Shown here: one piece after another, positions 33,201 through 41,695 of the stretch
Layout: each line of letters starts with the position of its first letter
Numbering within the stretch: the stretch's first letter is position 1
Origin: Candidatus Neomarinimicrobiota bacterium
GTDB lineage: Bacteria > Fidelibacterota > Marinisomatia > Marinisomatales > TCS55
Reading direction: 5' to 3'
Length of the DNA: 64,000 nucleotides
Assembly (NCBI GenBank): GCA_018651745.1
Contig: JABIDL010000040.1
Coordinates: 25,848 to 89,847 of the forward strand
Notes under the pieces: generated by a model
What the model was told of the DNA's origin: nothing
The model's input: only the letters and a program-made list of their open reading frames with translations
Databases searched by the model: none
Position numbers and translations under genes: made by a program

Positions 33201-36128
33201 ACCTTATCGGGCACGCCGGATAACGATGACGTCGGCGATCACAGCGTATCGCTCTTGGCAACCGATGAAAACGGTGCTACAGCCACGCAGGATTTTACGA
33301 TTACGGTCAATAATGTGAATGATGCACCCGTTCTTACACTTGCCTTATCAGATATAACGGCGGATGAGGACGCGGCCGATACGACGATAGGTGACCTCAA
33401 CAATTATTTTTCCGATGTGGATGATCCAATGCTTACGTTCAGCCATGTCAACGGCAATCCGAATTTGCTCAGCATCACTGCTGTGAATGATACCATTACA
33501 TTCAGTTTAACACCGGACAGTAGCGGTTCTGCGGAAGTGATCTTCACCGCAGCAGATTCCGCAGGACTTTCCGTGAGTGACACGATGGTGGTCAATGTGG
33601 TTCCGGTCAATGATGCGCCTATTGCGGGTGATCTGACGGTTACCTTGGATGAAGATGAAACGCAGTCGTTTACACTTTCAGGATCCGATGTGGAACTCGA
33701 TTCTCTGACATTTGCCGTTTTGGACAGTGCGTTGCACGGTTCGGTAACAGGAACAGCACCGTCGCTCACCTACACACCGGATATGGATTTTCATGGCTCG
33801 GATAGTTTATCGTACACGGTCAGCGACGGAATGGATTCGGATACAGCCAACGTCTGGTTTGAGATCAGCGCAATTGATGATCCTGCGTCCATGATATCTC
33901 TCTTAAGTCCGGCCAATGCTTTTGCTATAGCGATCAATGATACGAATGCCCTCACGGATTCGGTGACATTTGTTTGGTCGGCTTCGGAAGATCCGGATGA
34001 TACCGTCGCGTACAAACTTATGGTGCAAAACATTGTGTACGACGGAACCGCCATGCTAGATACAGTTTTTCACGACACGGTTATCACGGATACGTCGGTC
34101 GTTGTTTTATACGAAGATATTCTCGATGATATTGCTACATATTTTGGTGACAACAGCATAATTGTATGGGATGTGAACTTGACGGCAGGAATGGTAGATA
34201 CACTTTCCAATAACGGTCCATTCGCCCTTAGCATTGACGCATCGGGTGCAGTGGAATACCGTCCCGGTGATTTTTCACTTTTGACACCCGCAGACAGTTC
34301 ACTACTTATATTCACAGAATCAAATGTATTGACGGATTCACTGTTGTTCAGCTGGGAAACCAGCGCCGATCCGGATGATTCTGTGATGTATGAATTCCAC
34401 GTGCATCATACGATTTACGGTGAAGGTGATTCGCTCGGATCATTGGAACACGATTCACTGATGTTGGGGACGATGCTTTACGTTTTTTACGAAGACATTC
34501 TTGGCGACATCACCGATTTTATGGGTGATTCCAGTGAAGTGAGTTGGGATGTTGCTGCCGTCGGAGGCATGGATACGGTTGTGTCTCAGAACGGCCATTT
34601 CCGTTTTAATGTGGATGCGCATGAGGCGGTCAATTATGGTCCTCTTGTTGTACACGTTTCTACTACAGGATCAGATTCAACTGGTGATGGATCTGAAGAA
34701 AATCCGTTTGCGTCAATTCAAATGGGGATCGATAATGCGATTGATGGTGATACTGTATTAGTAGCGGCGGGGATGTACAATAGATTTGTAGTTGTTGGAG
34801 GCAATCATAGATATATAATGTCAACTCATGGAAGAGATTCTACAATTATTTATAATGAAGATGGGGTTCAAGGCAGTGGTGTACAGGATGCAGATTCAAT
34901 CTTTATTGATGGTTTCACATTTGATGGTGGACCTATGGGCTTAGGTATTTGGGATGCAACTAATGTTAATGTTTCAAATATTAGAATTACAAATATAGTG
35001 ACGCCTTATTGGAATGTTGGTAGTGCAATATTTGGCAATGGCTGGTCTTCTTACCTTATCATTGATAATCTTATAATCGAAAATTGCATAAACAACAGTA
35101 GTAATGATTTGGTAGAAGGTGTTGGTGAATTGACAAACATGACACTCGTCAACTCTACTTCAAATAGCTACTACTTAGTTTATTGGGTAGGTACTATAAG
35201 TAATTCAATAATTTGGGGAAACACATTTGGATCACCGATTGCTGGAGGCAATACAACATATTCTTACTCTAGTATTCAGAACAGTGGAGGAAGCGATAAC
35301 TGGGATATAGAGGCTATAGATGGAGGTAATAATATTGATTCAAACCCTCTTTTCTGCAACCCAGATAGTGGTGACTTTACCTTAGCCGAAAACTCACCAT
35401 GTGTTGGCACTGGTGAAAATGGTGCAAATATGGGTGCATCCGGCGAGGGATGTGCTGCCATTTATTTACCTCCGGAGGATTTTTCGCTCTTAAGTCCGAA
35501 TGATTCCCTGATGATTTCCCTTACAAATGCAAACCTGACTTCAGATTCCGTAGTCTTTGTGTGGGAATCAACGAGCGATCCGGATGGTGATACTGTAATG
35601 TACCGAGCCAAGTTTGGTCATATCGTTTTTTCAGGAGGAACAATGATTGACACCGTGAAACATGACAGCACATTGACTGACACTAGTGTTGTTGTGTATT
35701 ACGAGGATATTTATGATGACCTTTTTGATTTGAGTGGCGATAACAGTGTCATCAAATGGAATGTGGCGGCCATTGCCGGATCGGATACAGTGCTTGCTGA
35801 AAATGGTCCGAGGTATGTTCTAGCGGACGGCACTTCCTTGAGCGTGGATGAAGAATTCATCCCGACCGAATTTGCGCTGCATCAGAATTACCCGAATCCA
35901 TTCAATCCTGTAACGACGATCCAGTACGATATTCCCGAAGCGGGAGAGATACGACTTGACGTGTATAATATTCTCGGTGAAAAAGTGGCAACCCTTGTTC
36001 AGGGACGCCAAGAAATCGGGCGCTATACCGTACGGTGGGATGCTGCCGGCATGGCCTCTGGAATGTATTTCTATCGGATTAGTTCACCGAAGTTCACGGC
36101 GACGAAAAAACTGGTGTTGATGAAATAG
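30228..36128 (+). CDS. Giant secreted M43 (pappalysin-type) metalloprotease with type IX secretion tail
   Basis: 1966 residues. The start at 30228 follows GGGAGGA and gives a signal peptide (MKKGLLSLFIIATLFAQ); an in-frame GTG at 30216 lies within that ribosome site. The protease domain (about 60-350) has the zinc site HELGHGMGLWH (His241, His245, His251; Glu242 catalytic) and a Met-turn NFMGYADDDC with Met321. Next come a cleaved-adhesin-like jelly roll (about 365-515), cadherin-like domains (520-1220) interrupted by an NHL propeller (about 662-991), three copies of a DxFxLLSPxxS...SxDPDxxVxY module (from 33894, 34269 and 35478), with a right-handed beta-helix between the second and third (34640-35460). 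The C-terminal sorting domain contains NYPNPFNPVTTIQY and VYNILGEKVATL. It probably degrades extracellular protein. Confidence 0.92.
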   Translation: MKKGLLSLFIIATLFAQVKEKRTEITTEKLFSNSSTPIKVIPRIRPGYSPPPMLDTRESVDEWCGTMPAWIENNGTQRSCSFFGSTDDPGVRDSYIPGTSSDTLIIRLYIHAFADNSGNNPTATLADAEAQLVTLNEAFSDYTLKFDATFQIHNDATYQTITSSDWSTGALKELYGADPLQYHNLYVCDTDASWSILGVSTFPWGSDALTTYGGTILDKDWFGGPRTFSGSANIPQHTITHELGHGMGLWHTHHGVSEVTDCGDCYEGADGYTYATGDSADVVGDMCSDTKSTPTNYSCGDPGTTDCQSNTFTGTDFHNFMGYADDDCYDLSNDGFSSQQSGRMHGWISDKYMGLIADSSDKTLLSTSFEDGMPNDWTTIDNNSNGATWGVGSSSTLDISYYGDKGAYIYYSSANDDYLVTPQISIPSDFSAATFSFWARSHSASYLEDFNVLLSTSDSLASSFTVTLESITNLSSSWTKYSYDLSSYIGQSIFLAVQNVSLNDYYMFADDFLVSGNRNTNDAPVASDLSFSTDEDTDYTGTFPGSDVDVGDALTFSIVTNPANGMVTLDNASLGSFTYSPNADFVGSDSLKFRVSDGTAADTGKVSITVTNVNDAPTFTSTAVTSVDEDSEYSYTISTSDAEGDSVFVTAPTIPDWLTLSVNSSAWVSTYAGSADVGSYIDSTLLESRFSYPRGICIADDGTIYVGDDGNSVLRKISTDGIVTTLAGSGSVAHQDGQGTAASFNNLYGMDLDSAGNIYVADYSGRRIRKVTPDGLVTTYAGNGGWGNVDGPAENAEFYQPYDVAVDNQGNVYVTCTHAYTIRKITPDGTVSTIAGIPSQRGLVDGDSSTALLHSPSSIEVDDSGNVYFADYATLRKITPDGNIVTIAGTGTQGHADGQGTSAQIYRLDGLTFDNNANILYATNYWYECIRAIDQDGNVTTIAGNNSTGSADGDGSVAQFNSPQDLYLWGSSMYVCDTGNDIIRRIDLPASTLSGTPDNDDVGDHSVSLLATDENGATATQDFTITVNNVNDAPVLTLALSDITADEDAADTTIGDLNNYFSDVDDPMLTFSHVNGNPNLLSITAVNDTITFSLTPDSSGSAEVIFTAADSAGLSVSDTMVVNVVPVNDAPIAGDLTVTLDEDETQSFTLSGSDVELDSLTFAVLDSALHGSVTGTAPSLTYTPDMDFHGSDSLSYTVSDGMDSDTANVWFEISAIDDPASMISLLSPANAFAIAINDTNALTDSVTFVWSASEDPDDTVAYKLMVQNIVYDGTAMLDTVFHDTVITDTSVVVLYEDILDDIATYFGDNSIIVWDVNLTAGMVDTLSNNGPFALSIDASGAVEYRPGDFSLLTPADSSLLIFTESNVLTDSLLFSWETSADPDDSVMYEFHVHHTIYGEGDSLGSLEHDSLMLGTMLYVFYEDILGDITDFMGDSSEVSWDVAAVGGMDTVVSQNGHFRFNVDAHEAVNYGPLVVHVSTTGSDSTGDGSEENPFASIQMGIDNAIDGDTVLVAAGMYNRFVVVGGNHRYIMSTHGRDSTIIYNEDGVQGSGVQDADSIFIDGFTFDGGPMGLGIWDATNVNVSNIRITNIVTPYWNVGSAIFGNGWSSYLIIDNLIIENCINNSSNDLVEGVGELTNMTLVNSTSNSYYLVYWVGTISNSIIWGNTFGSPIAGGNTTYSYSSIQNSGGSDNWDIEAIDGGNNIDSNPLFCNPDSGDFTLAENSPCVGTGENGANMGASGEGCAAIYLPPEDFSLLSPNDSLMISLTNANLTSDSVVFVWESTSDPDGDTVMYRAKFGHIVFSGGTMIDTVKHDSTLTDTSVVVYYEDIYDDLFDLSGDNSVIKWNVAAIAGSDTVLAENGPRYVLADGTSLSVDEEFIPTEFALHQNYPNPFNPVTTIQYDIPEAGEIRLDVYNILGEKVATLVQGRQEIGRYTVRWDAAGMASGMYFYRISSPKFTATKKLVLMK

Positions 36129-36257
36129 TAAGTTAGTCACCCTTTTGCCCCATTCAAGTCATTTCAAGTGACGTCAAAAAAATAATCATTCTCTTAACTT
36201 GTTGTATAGGACGAGAAAAGCAAGTATTTTCCTAGGCTTTTTTCGAAACGAAAAATC

Positions 36258-37589
36258 ATGTTTGAACAATTATCAGAAAAATTAGACGCTGTTCTCAGGA
36301 ACATTCGTGGCCTCGGGAAGATTTCGGATAAGAACATTCGAGACACATCTCGTCAGATTCGTCGTGTTCTTTTGGAAGCTGATGTCCATTTTGAAGTCGC
36401 GCGAGATTTTATCAAACGCGTAGAAACTAAGGCGCTTGGCGTTACGGTTACCCAATCTGTCAAGCCGGGATATCAGTTCGTCAAAATACTTCGAGATGAA
36501 ATGTCCTCACTTTTGGGATCCAAATCATCCGGAATAACTTTTGCTAAAAAACCACCGACTGTTATTCTAATGGCCGGATTGCAAGGATCCGGGAAAACTA
36601 CTACCTGCTCCAAACTTGCCAAAAAAATAAATGACGAAGGAAAATCCGTCATGCTGGTAGCGGCGGATATTTATCGTCCTGCAGCGATTGATCAATTAAA
36701 AATTTTAGGGAAACAGATTAATATTCCTGTCTATTCCGAAGGCCATAAGGATCCTGTAAAAATTTGCGAAAGCGCAATTAAAGAAGCCGTAGCGGAAAAA
36801 ATTCAAGTTGTTATTCTTGATACAGCAGGTAGGCTTCATGTTGATGGCGAAATGATGCAGGAAATTGAAATGATTTCTGCTAAAGTCAATCCGGATGAAA
36901 CTTTATTTGTAGCGGACGGAATGACCGGACAGGATGCGGTAATTTCTGCCAAAGCATTTTCCGAAGCATTGCAACTTACTGGTACCATTCTTACAAAGAT
37001 GGACGGTGATGCAAGAGGCGGTGCGGCAGTCAGCATTTCTGAGGTTACCGGTGTTCCGGTCAAGTTTATGGGTGTGAGCGAGAAAATGGATGGACTTGAA
37101 GCATTTGATCCCAAACGGGTTGCCGATAGAATTCTGGGGATGGGCGATGTGGTTTCGTTGGTGGAAAAAGCCGAAAAGGTGATGGATGCGAAACAGGCGG
37201 AAAAACTGGAAGAAAAATTAAAAAAACAGTCATTCACGCTTGATGACTATAAAGAACAGCTGAACCAAATGAAAAATATGGGTCCCTTAAGCCAACTCGT
37301 CGGAATGATGCCCGGTATGAATAAAAAAATGCTAAAAGGCTTAAATTTAGATGACAGGCAACTCATTTGGACGGAAGCAATCATCAATTCCATGACGCAA
37401 AACGAGCGAAATAATCCGTCTATTATTGATGGAAGTTGCCGATCTAGAATTGCGCAAGGCTCAGGACGAACTGTCCAAGAAGTAAACCAGCTGATAAAAC
37501 AATATTTTGCACTGCAAAAAATGATGAAAAAAATGGGTAAAATGAAATTACCTGCAGGACTGAACTACCCAATTATGGGTGCACATTAA
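36258..37589 (+). CDS. ffh: Signal recognition particle protein Ffh
   Basis: The 443-residue SRP54 GTPase that binds signal peptides and 4.5S RNA and targets membrane proteins to FtsY. The N-domain has LSEKLDAVLRNIRGLGKISD, then G1 GLQGSGKTTTCSKLA (about 105-119), DIYRPAAIDQLKILGKQ, G3 DTAGRLHVDGEM and G4 TKMDGDARGGAAVS. The M domain (about 320-440) is methionine-rich (MPGMNKKMLKGL, MMKKMGKMKLPAGL). The length is normal. There is no Shine-Dalgarno at its ATG. It leads the ffh-rpsP-khpA-rimM-trmD-rplS cluster; the SRP RNA is not seen nearby. Confidence 0.97.
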   Translation: MFEQLSEKLDAVLRNIRGLGKISDKNIRDTSRQIRRVLLEADVHFEVARDFIKRVETKALGVTVTQSVKPGYQFVKILRDEMSSLLGSKSSGITFAKKPPTVILMAGLQGSGKTTTCSKLAKKINDEGKSVMLVAADIYRPAAIDQLKILGKQINIPVYSEGHKDPVKICESAIKEAVAEKIQVVILDTAGRLHVDGEMMQEIEMISAKVNPDETLFVADGMTGQDAVISAKAFSEALQLTGTILTKMDGDARGGAAVSISEVTGVPVKFMGVSEKMDGLEAFDPKRVADRILGMGDVVSLVEKAEKVMDAKQAEKLEEKLKKQSFTLDDYKEQLNQMKNMGPLSQLVGMMPGMNKKMLKGLNLDDRQLIWTEAIINSMTQNERNNPSIIDGSCRSRIAQGSGRTVQEVNQLIKQYFALQKMMKKMGKMKLPAGLNYPIMGAH

Positions 37590-37600
37590 GGAGACGAAAC

Positions 37601-38638
37601 GTGTCAACGAAGATAAGACTGAAACGCATTGGAAGACGAAACCGGCCTTTTTATAGAATGGTCGTAATGGACTCACGCAAACGAAGAGATGGTGCTGCCA
37701 TCGAAGAGTTGGGCTGGTACGACCCAATTAAAACAAAAGATCAGTATGTTTTAAAACAGGAGAGAATTTTACATTGGCTAAAAGAAGGCGCCGAAACAAC
37801 AGACGCTGCCCACGGACTTCTCCGCGATTCGGGGTTGGCCCACCGCTGGCATCTGATGAAACAGGGAATGGATGAAAAATCGATTGAAACAGAAATGAAA
37901 AAATGGGAACTCAATCGAGAAGAGGTGAAATCTAACCGCGCCGAAAGAGCAGCCAAAAAAGCAGAAGAAAAGAAAACCGATGCAGTTGAGGAAATACCAT
38001 CCGAAGACGTAAAGGTACCTACTGAAGATGCACCCAAAGATGATGCTTCGGCAACAGAAGATGCGACAACTGAGGAAGTTGCTGAGGATGAGGAAAAGGA
38101 TGAAGTTGAAAAGCCGGTAGAAGAAACAACTGAAGAAGAGCCAACTGAAGGGTCTGACGCACCTGCTGAAGAAAGCGAAGAACCCGAAGATCCAGAAGAG
38201 GAACCAAAGGAAGAAGCTGTGACAGAAGAAACTTCTAACGAAGAACCTGCTGCAGAACCTGCCGAAGATGAAAAAGCAGACGAGCCGGCAGAGGAAGCTA
38301 AAGAAGAGGAAAAGGATGAAGATCAGGTTGAGGAAGTAAAAGAGGAAGAAACGGCCGAAGCTGAACCTCTAAAGGAAGTTGCTGAGGATGAGGAAAAGGA
38401 TGAAGTTGAAAAGCCGGTAGAAGAAACAACTGAAGAAGAGCCAACGGATAAATCTGATGCACCTGCTGAAGAACGCGAAGAACCCGAACCAGAACCTGAG
38501 CCTGAACCCGAACCAGAACCTGAAGTAGAACCTGAAAAAGAAACAGAAGAAACAGTGGATGAATCTGAAGGAATTGAGCCAGCTGAAGAGCAAGTTAAAG
38601 CAGAAAGTATTGAGGAAGGAAAGAAGGAGGACAAATGA
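37601..38638 (+). CDS. rpsP: Ribosomal protein S16 with very long acidic C-terminal extension
   Basis: Residues 1-80 are a normal S16 (STKIRLKRIGRRNRPFYRMV, then DGAAIEELGWYDPIK), a small-subunit assembly protein. A basic helical linker (to about 125) continues with NRAERAAKKAEEKK. From about 126 to 345 the chain is almost pure Glu/Asp/Ala/Pro/Thr/Lys low complexity, including a (PE)n stretch (EPEPEPEPEPEPE), and contains a 72-base exact duplication. S16 is usually 80-100 residues, up to about 180 in Bacteroidetes with a Lys/Ala/Glu tail, so 345 is extreme. The tail is in frame up to khpA, which starts at the stop codon. GGAGACG lies before the start. The extension should be disordered and highly negative; a role is unknown. 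Confidence 0.93.
   Translation: MSTKIRLKRIGRRNRPFYRMVVMDSRKRRDGAAIEELGWYDPIKTKDQYVLKQERILHWLKEGAETTDAAHGLLRDSGLAHRWHLMKQGMDEKSIETEMKKWELNREEVKSNRAERAAKKAEEKKTDAVEEIPSEDVKVPTEDAPKDDASATEDATTEEVAEDEEKDEVEKPVEETTEEEPTEGSDAPAEESEEPEDPEEEPKEEAVTEETSNEEPAAEPAEDEKADEPAEEAKEEEKDEDQVEEVKEEETAEAEPLKEVAEDEEKDEVEKPVEETTEEEPTDKSDAPAEEREEPEPEPEPEPEPEPEVEPEKETEETVDESEGIEPAEEQVKAESIEEGKKEDK
38074..38145 (+). repeat. 72-bp direct repeat, copy 1 (inside rpsP)
   Basis: Identical to 38374-38445, exactly 300 bases downstream. It encodes EVAEDEEKDEVEKPVEETTE followed by EEP. Weaker similarity continues for about 35 bases beyond (SDAPAEE, REEPE). The offset is a multiple of three, so the frame is kept. Confidence 0.95.
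38374..38445 (+). repeat. 72-bp direct repeat, copy 2 (inside rpsP)
   Basis: Exact second copy of 38074-38145. Identity at synonymous positions means a recent duplication or gene conversion. Recombination between the copies would delete 100 residues without a frameshift. Confidence 0.95.
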
Positions 38639-38886
38639 TGGAAGAATTCATTGAAGTTGCTGTAAAGTCACTGGTGGATAAACCGGATGAAGTTCAAATT
38701 CATAAAGTGGAAACAGAACAAAGCATCATTTTCGAACTCACGGTTGGTGAGGGAGATTATGGCAAAGTCATAGGGAAAAAAGGACGAAATATTTCCGCTA
38801 TCAGGACAATCCTATTTGCGATTAATGCCAAAGAAGGCGGCAAACGCGCCAGACTAGAAGTTATTGATTTGGTGGATAATGAATAA
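38635..38886 (+). CDS. khpA: KH-domain RNA-binding protein KhpA
   Basis: An 83-residue single KH domain RNA-binding protein (YlqC/KhpA), linked to RNA metabolism and cell division control in other bacteria. It has the N-terminal FIEVAVKSLVDKPDEVQIHK and the KH core GDYGKVIGKKGRNISAIRTI, with the GKKGR loop. Two adjacent ATG codons (38635, 38638) are possible starts; both overlap the rpsP stop. It lies between rpsP and rimM, the usual position of this family. Confidence 0.95.
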   Translation: MMEEFIEVAVKSLVDKPDEVQIHKVETEQSIIFELTVGEGDYGKVIGKKGRNISAIRTILFAINAKEGGKRARLEVIDLVDNE

Positions 38887-39382
38887 ACTTTTTCCCATTG
38901 GGAAAGTAACCAAAGTCTCCGGGCTAAAAGGTGAAGTGCATGTCATTCCACTCTGCAGATATTTTGAAGATTATGCTGAAAATCCAACTCTATTTTTAGG
39001 GTATTCTAATGATTCGGCTTTGGAAATGAAGCTGAAAAAATCTGCCAGAATAGGAAAAAAGACACGAATCTTATTTGAAGGTGTACAAAACAGACTTGAA
39101 GCGGAGGCGCTTGTGGGGCAAAAGGTTTTCACACATGCATCCGAAAGTGACCCAATTTCTTTTGTTTCGCAGGATTTGATCGGATACGAAGTCTTCACAG
39201 ATTCGGGTAAATTCGTAGGCAATTTAAAAGATATTCTTTGGTTGCCTGCAAACGATGTGTACACGATCGAAAAAGATGAGAAAGAGTTTTTAATTCCGGT
39301 TATTTCCGAAATCGTAAATTCGATTGATCATAACAATGAAGAAATTGTGATTCGCCCTATAGACGGATTGATGGATCATTAA
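38879..39382 (+). CDS. rimM: 16S rRNA processing/maturation factor RimM
   Basis: A 167-residue factor for maturation of the 30S head that binds S19. It starts MNKLFPIGKVTKVSGLKGEV, the family beginning, then has a beta-barrel N-domain and a PRC-barrel C-domain (LIGYEVFTDSGKFVGNLKDI, about 97-116; NDVYTIEKDEKEFLIPVISE). The ATG at 38879 is chosen over an in-frame TTG at 38864, since the family starts right at the KLFPIGKV strand. Start overlaps khpA by eight bases and stop overlaps the trmD start (TAATG). Confidence 0.95.
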   Translation: MNKLFPIGKVTKVSGLKGEVHVIPLCRYFEDYAENPTLFLGYSNDSALEMKLKKSARIGKKTRILFEGVQNRLEAEALVGQKVFTHASESDPISFVSQDLIGYEVFTDSGKFVGNLKDILWLPANDVYTIEKDEKEFLIPVISEIVNSIDHNNEEIVIRPIDGLMDH

Positions 39383-40104
39383 TGCAGATAGCAATTATTA
39401 CAACGGTCCCCGACTTGGTTAAAACAACCATCCGCTATAGTATTCTTCGCCAAGGGGAAGAACGCGATGCCGTCCAATTCCATGTTGTTGATCTAAGAGA
39501 GTTTGGCGAAGGAAATTACCGACAGGTTGACGACACCCCTTTTGGTGGCGGTAGTGGAATGGTGTTGATGGCGGGACCCATGTTTAAAGCAATTGAACAT
39601 GCATTTGAATTGGTAGGCGGACAAGACGGAACAGCCGTGGTGTATCCGAATCCGCAAGGTGAAATATGGTCCGACGGTGTGGCAACAACTTTGTGCGACA
39701 CAGAACGCATTATTTTTATTTGCGGACATTACAAGGGAATTGATCAACGTGTGATTCAAAAATATGTCACACATGAATTTTCTATTGGCGATTTTGTTGT
39801 GTCAGCAGGCGAACTTCCTGCACTATTGATGATGGATAGCATTATTCGCTTAGTCCCGGGTGTATTGAATTCCCGAGAATCTGCCTTGTCCGATAGTTTT
39901 ACATCCGGCTTACTTGATACTCCCTGGTTCACAAAACCTAGGGAAATAGATGGAATGGAAGTTCCTGATACCCTTTTAAGCGGGCACCACGATCATATTG
40001 ATAGCTGGCGTCAAAATCAGCGTGAAAAACGGACGCAGATGAGACGACCGGATTTATGGGAAAAATATAAAGATAAAATGAAATCTATGGAGAGTGAACA
40101 ATGA
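39382..40104 (+). CDS. trmD: tRNA (guanine(37)-N(1))-methyltransferase
   Basis: A 240-residue SPOUT enzyme making m1G37 in tRNA, which prevents frameshifting. Family blocks: [20 protein letters not shown] (about 51-70), the deep trefoil knot with [40 protein letters not shown] and [20 protein letters not shown] near the end. The length is normal. Start overlaps rimM and the stop overlaps rplS by four bases (ATGA). Confidence 0.97.
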   Translation: MQIAIITTVPDLVKTTIRYSILRQGEERDAVQFHVVDLREFGEGNYRQVDDTPFGGGSGMVLMAGPMFKAIEHAFELVGGQDGTAVVYPNPQGEIWSDGVATTLCDTERIIFICGHYKGIDQRVIQKYVTHEFSIGDFVVSAGELPALLMMDSIIRLVPGVLNSRESALSDSFTSGLLDTPWFTKPREIDGMEVPDTLLSGHHDHIDSWRQNQREKRTQMRRPDLWEKYKDKMKSMESEQ

Positions 40105-40433
40105 CAAATACACAATCAAACCAATTAAAAACTGACATTCCAAAATTTAATTCAGGCGATACCCTTTCTGTGGACGTAAGAGTCGTTGAAGGCGGTAAAG
40201 AACGAACGCAGAAATTTGAAGGAGTGGTTATCGGTAGAAAAGGTGCAGGTATTTCTGCAACATTTACATTAAGGAAAATTTCAGGGGGAGTTGGTGTGGA
40301 ACGTATTTTCCCGCTTCATTCACCTTTGCTAAAGACCGTAAAAGTAACACGGCGTGGAAAGGTGCGGAGAGCCAAACTAAATTACTTGCGAAAGCTAACT
40401 GGGAAAGCAACCAGAATTACGGAAAAGCGGTAA
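40101..40433 (+). CDS. rplS: Ribosomal protein L19
   Basis: A 110-residue large-subunit protein at the 30S-50S interface. It shows the L19 pattern [32 protein letters not shown], then [20 protein letters not shown] and [20 protein letters not shown] at the C-terminus. It is the last gene of the ffh-rplS cluster and is followed by a terminator. Confidence 0.97.
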   Translation: MTNTQSNQLKTDIPKFNSGDTLSVDVRVVEGGKERTQKFEGVVIGRKGAGISATFTLRKISGGVGVERIFPLHSPLLKTVKVTRRGKVRRAKLNYLRKLTGKATRITEKR

Positions 40434-40450
40434 TCTTAATCCCACATCTT

Positions 40451-40482
40451 AAAAGCCCTTCCCGTCCTCGGTTAGGGCTTTT
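40451..40482 (+). terminator. Rho-independent terminator after rplS
   Basis: AAAAGCCCT (40451-40459) and AGGGCTTTT (40474-40482) form a 9-bp stem around a 14-base loop, with the T-run within the right arm. It ends only a few bases before the next ATG. Confidence 0.8.
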
Positions 40483-40488
40483 GTGTAT

Positions 40489-41664
40489 ATGAATCGACAA
40501 GCCAAAATAATTCTAGCATTAACAGGTGCTTCTCATATGGTTGCACATTCGCTCATGTTGGTTTATCCAACTTTAATGGTAATTATTAAAGATGAGCTGG
40601 GTTTGGGTTTTGATGCTCTCGGTTTTATAGCACTTGGGAGCTCATTTATGTTTGGTTTAGGGGCAATTCCTGCAGGATATTTTGAAAACAAACTCGGCGG
40701 AAGGAAACTGTTGCTCATTTTTCAGTTTTCTTGTCTTTTAGCTGGAATATTGGTGGCACTTTCCTCCACAACAACCCAATTTACCTTAGCACTCATATTT
40801 GTTGGTTTTGTTGCATCCATTTATCATCCGGCAGGATTAACCATTTTATCCAGACGGGTTCGTCCAATGGGAAGAGCCATGGCAATTCATGGAATTATGG
40901 GTTCTATTGGTTTAGCCCTAGGTCCAATTTTGGCAACCGTTTTTGCCGAGTGGGGTATATGGCGATATGTATATCTTTTTCTAGCAAGTGTCGGTGGTGT
41001 TTTAGGGCTGGCGACATTGGTTCTGATTCCCAAAAAGGATTCACCTGAGGAACTAGAAACGGATAAAGCTCTTTCCCCTGATTCAACAAATAAAAAGGCA
41101 CTTATTTATTTTTACATTACAGCCGTACTAATGGGGTTGGCATACAACGGATTTACCACATTTATGCCTTCACACTTTGCCATGAATACGAATGAATTTT
41201 TAGGAAATCTTTCGAGCACATTTAAGGCAGGTTTTTTTCCTGCGTTGGTTTTTCTTTCTGGAATATGCGGACAATGGATCGGTGGAATTCTTGCGGATAA
41301 ATATCCCAGACCTGTGGTATTGATTTGGGTTGTACTTCTAAATATCCCATTTCTTATATTAATGGGAATCAGTACAGATCATTATTTAGTTGTGTGGAGT
41401 ATTTTTCTCGGAATTACTCATTTTAATTTTCAACCCATTGCCAATACGTTGATTTCAGAATTAACCCATTCCAAAATGCGCGGGCTTGGATTTGGTATTA
41501 ATTTTTTCTTGACGTTTGGTGTGGGCGCCATTGCAGCCGGATTGAGTGGAATTATCGCACAGAAATTTGGTGTAATCTGGGTTTTTCCGACCATGGGAAT
41601 CATTCTTATTCCTGCTGTACTTACTGCGCTGATGGTAATTGAAAGTACCCGAGTTTCATCTTGA
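40489..41664 (+). CDS. Major facilitator superfamily transporter
   Basis: A 391-residue, twelve-helix secondary transporter. Between helices 2 and 3 is YFENKLGGRKLLLIF, the motif A position. Helix 4 has GFVASIYHPAGLTILSRRVR, and a following GRAMAIHGIMGSIGLALGPI block recalls the fosmidomycin-resistance/Fsr group (YHPAG plus a GRAM-type loop), but the substrate cannot be deduced. The ATG at 40489 is used; an in-frame GTG at 40483 lies in the terminator. It stands between the ribosomal cluster and selA, with a 31-base gap before selA. Confidence 0.85.
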   Translation: MNRQAKIILALTGASHMVAHSLMLVYPTLMVIIKDELGLGFDALGFIALGSSFMFGLGAIPAGYFENKLGGRKLLLIFQFSCLLAGILVALSSTTTQFTLALIFVGFVASIYHPAGLTILSRRVRPMGRAMAIHGIMGSIGLALGPILATVFAEWGIWRYVYLFLASVGGVLGLATLVLIPKKDSPEELETDKALSPDSTNKKALIYFYITAVLMGLAYNGFTTFMPSHFAMNTNEFLGNLSSTFKAGFFPALVFLSGICGQWIGGILADKYPRPVVLIWVVLLNIPFLILMGISTDHYLVVWSIFLGITHFNFQPIANTLISELTHSKMRGLGFGINFFLTFGVGAIAAGLSGIIAQKFGVIWVFPTMGIILIPAVLTALMVIESTRVSS

Positions 41665-41695
41665 TAATTCTTCAAGAATTAAGCAAGTTTTACCC

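Noticed and set aside
36129-36257. Possible SRP (4.5S) RNA gene before ffh
   Set aside because: The interval lacks the conserved GGAA/GNAR tetraloop hairpin that would identify it; only a short palindrome-like stretch is seen.
38635-38650. Overlap of khpA with rpsP as evidence of a ribosomal frameshift fusion
   Set aside because: Normal ATGATG coupling; KhpA is a complete independent domain in its usual genomic position.
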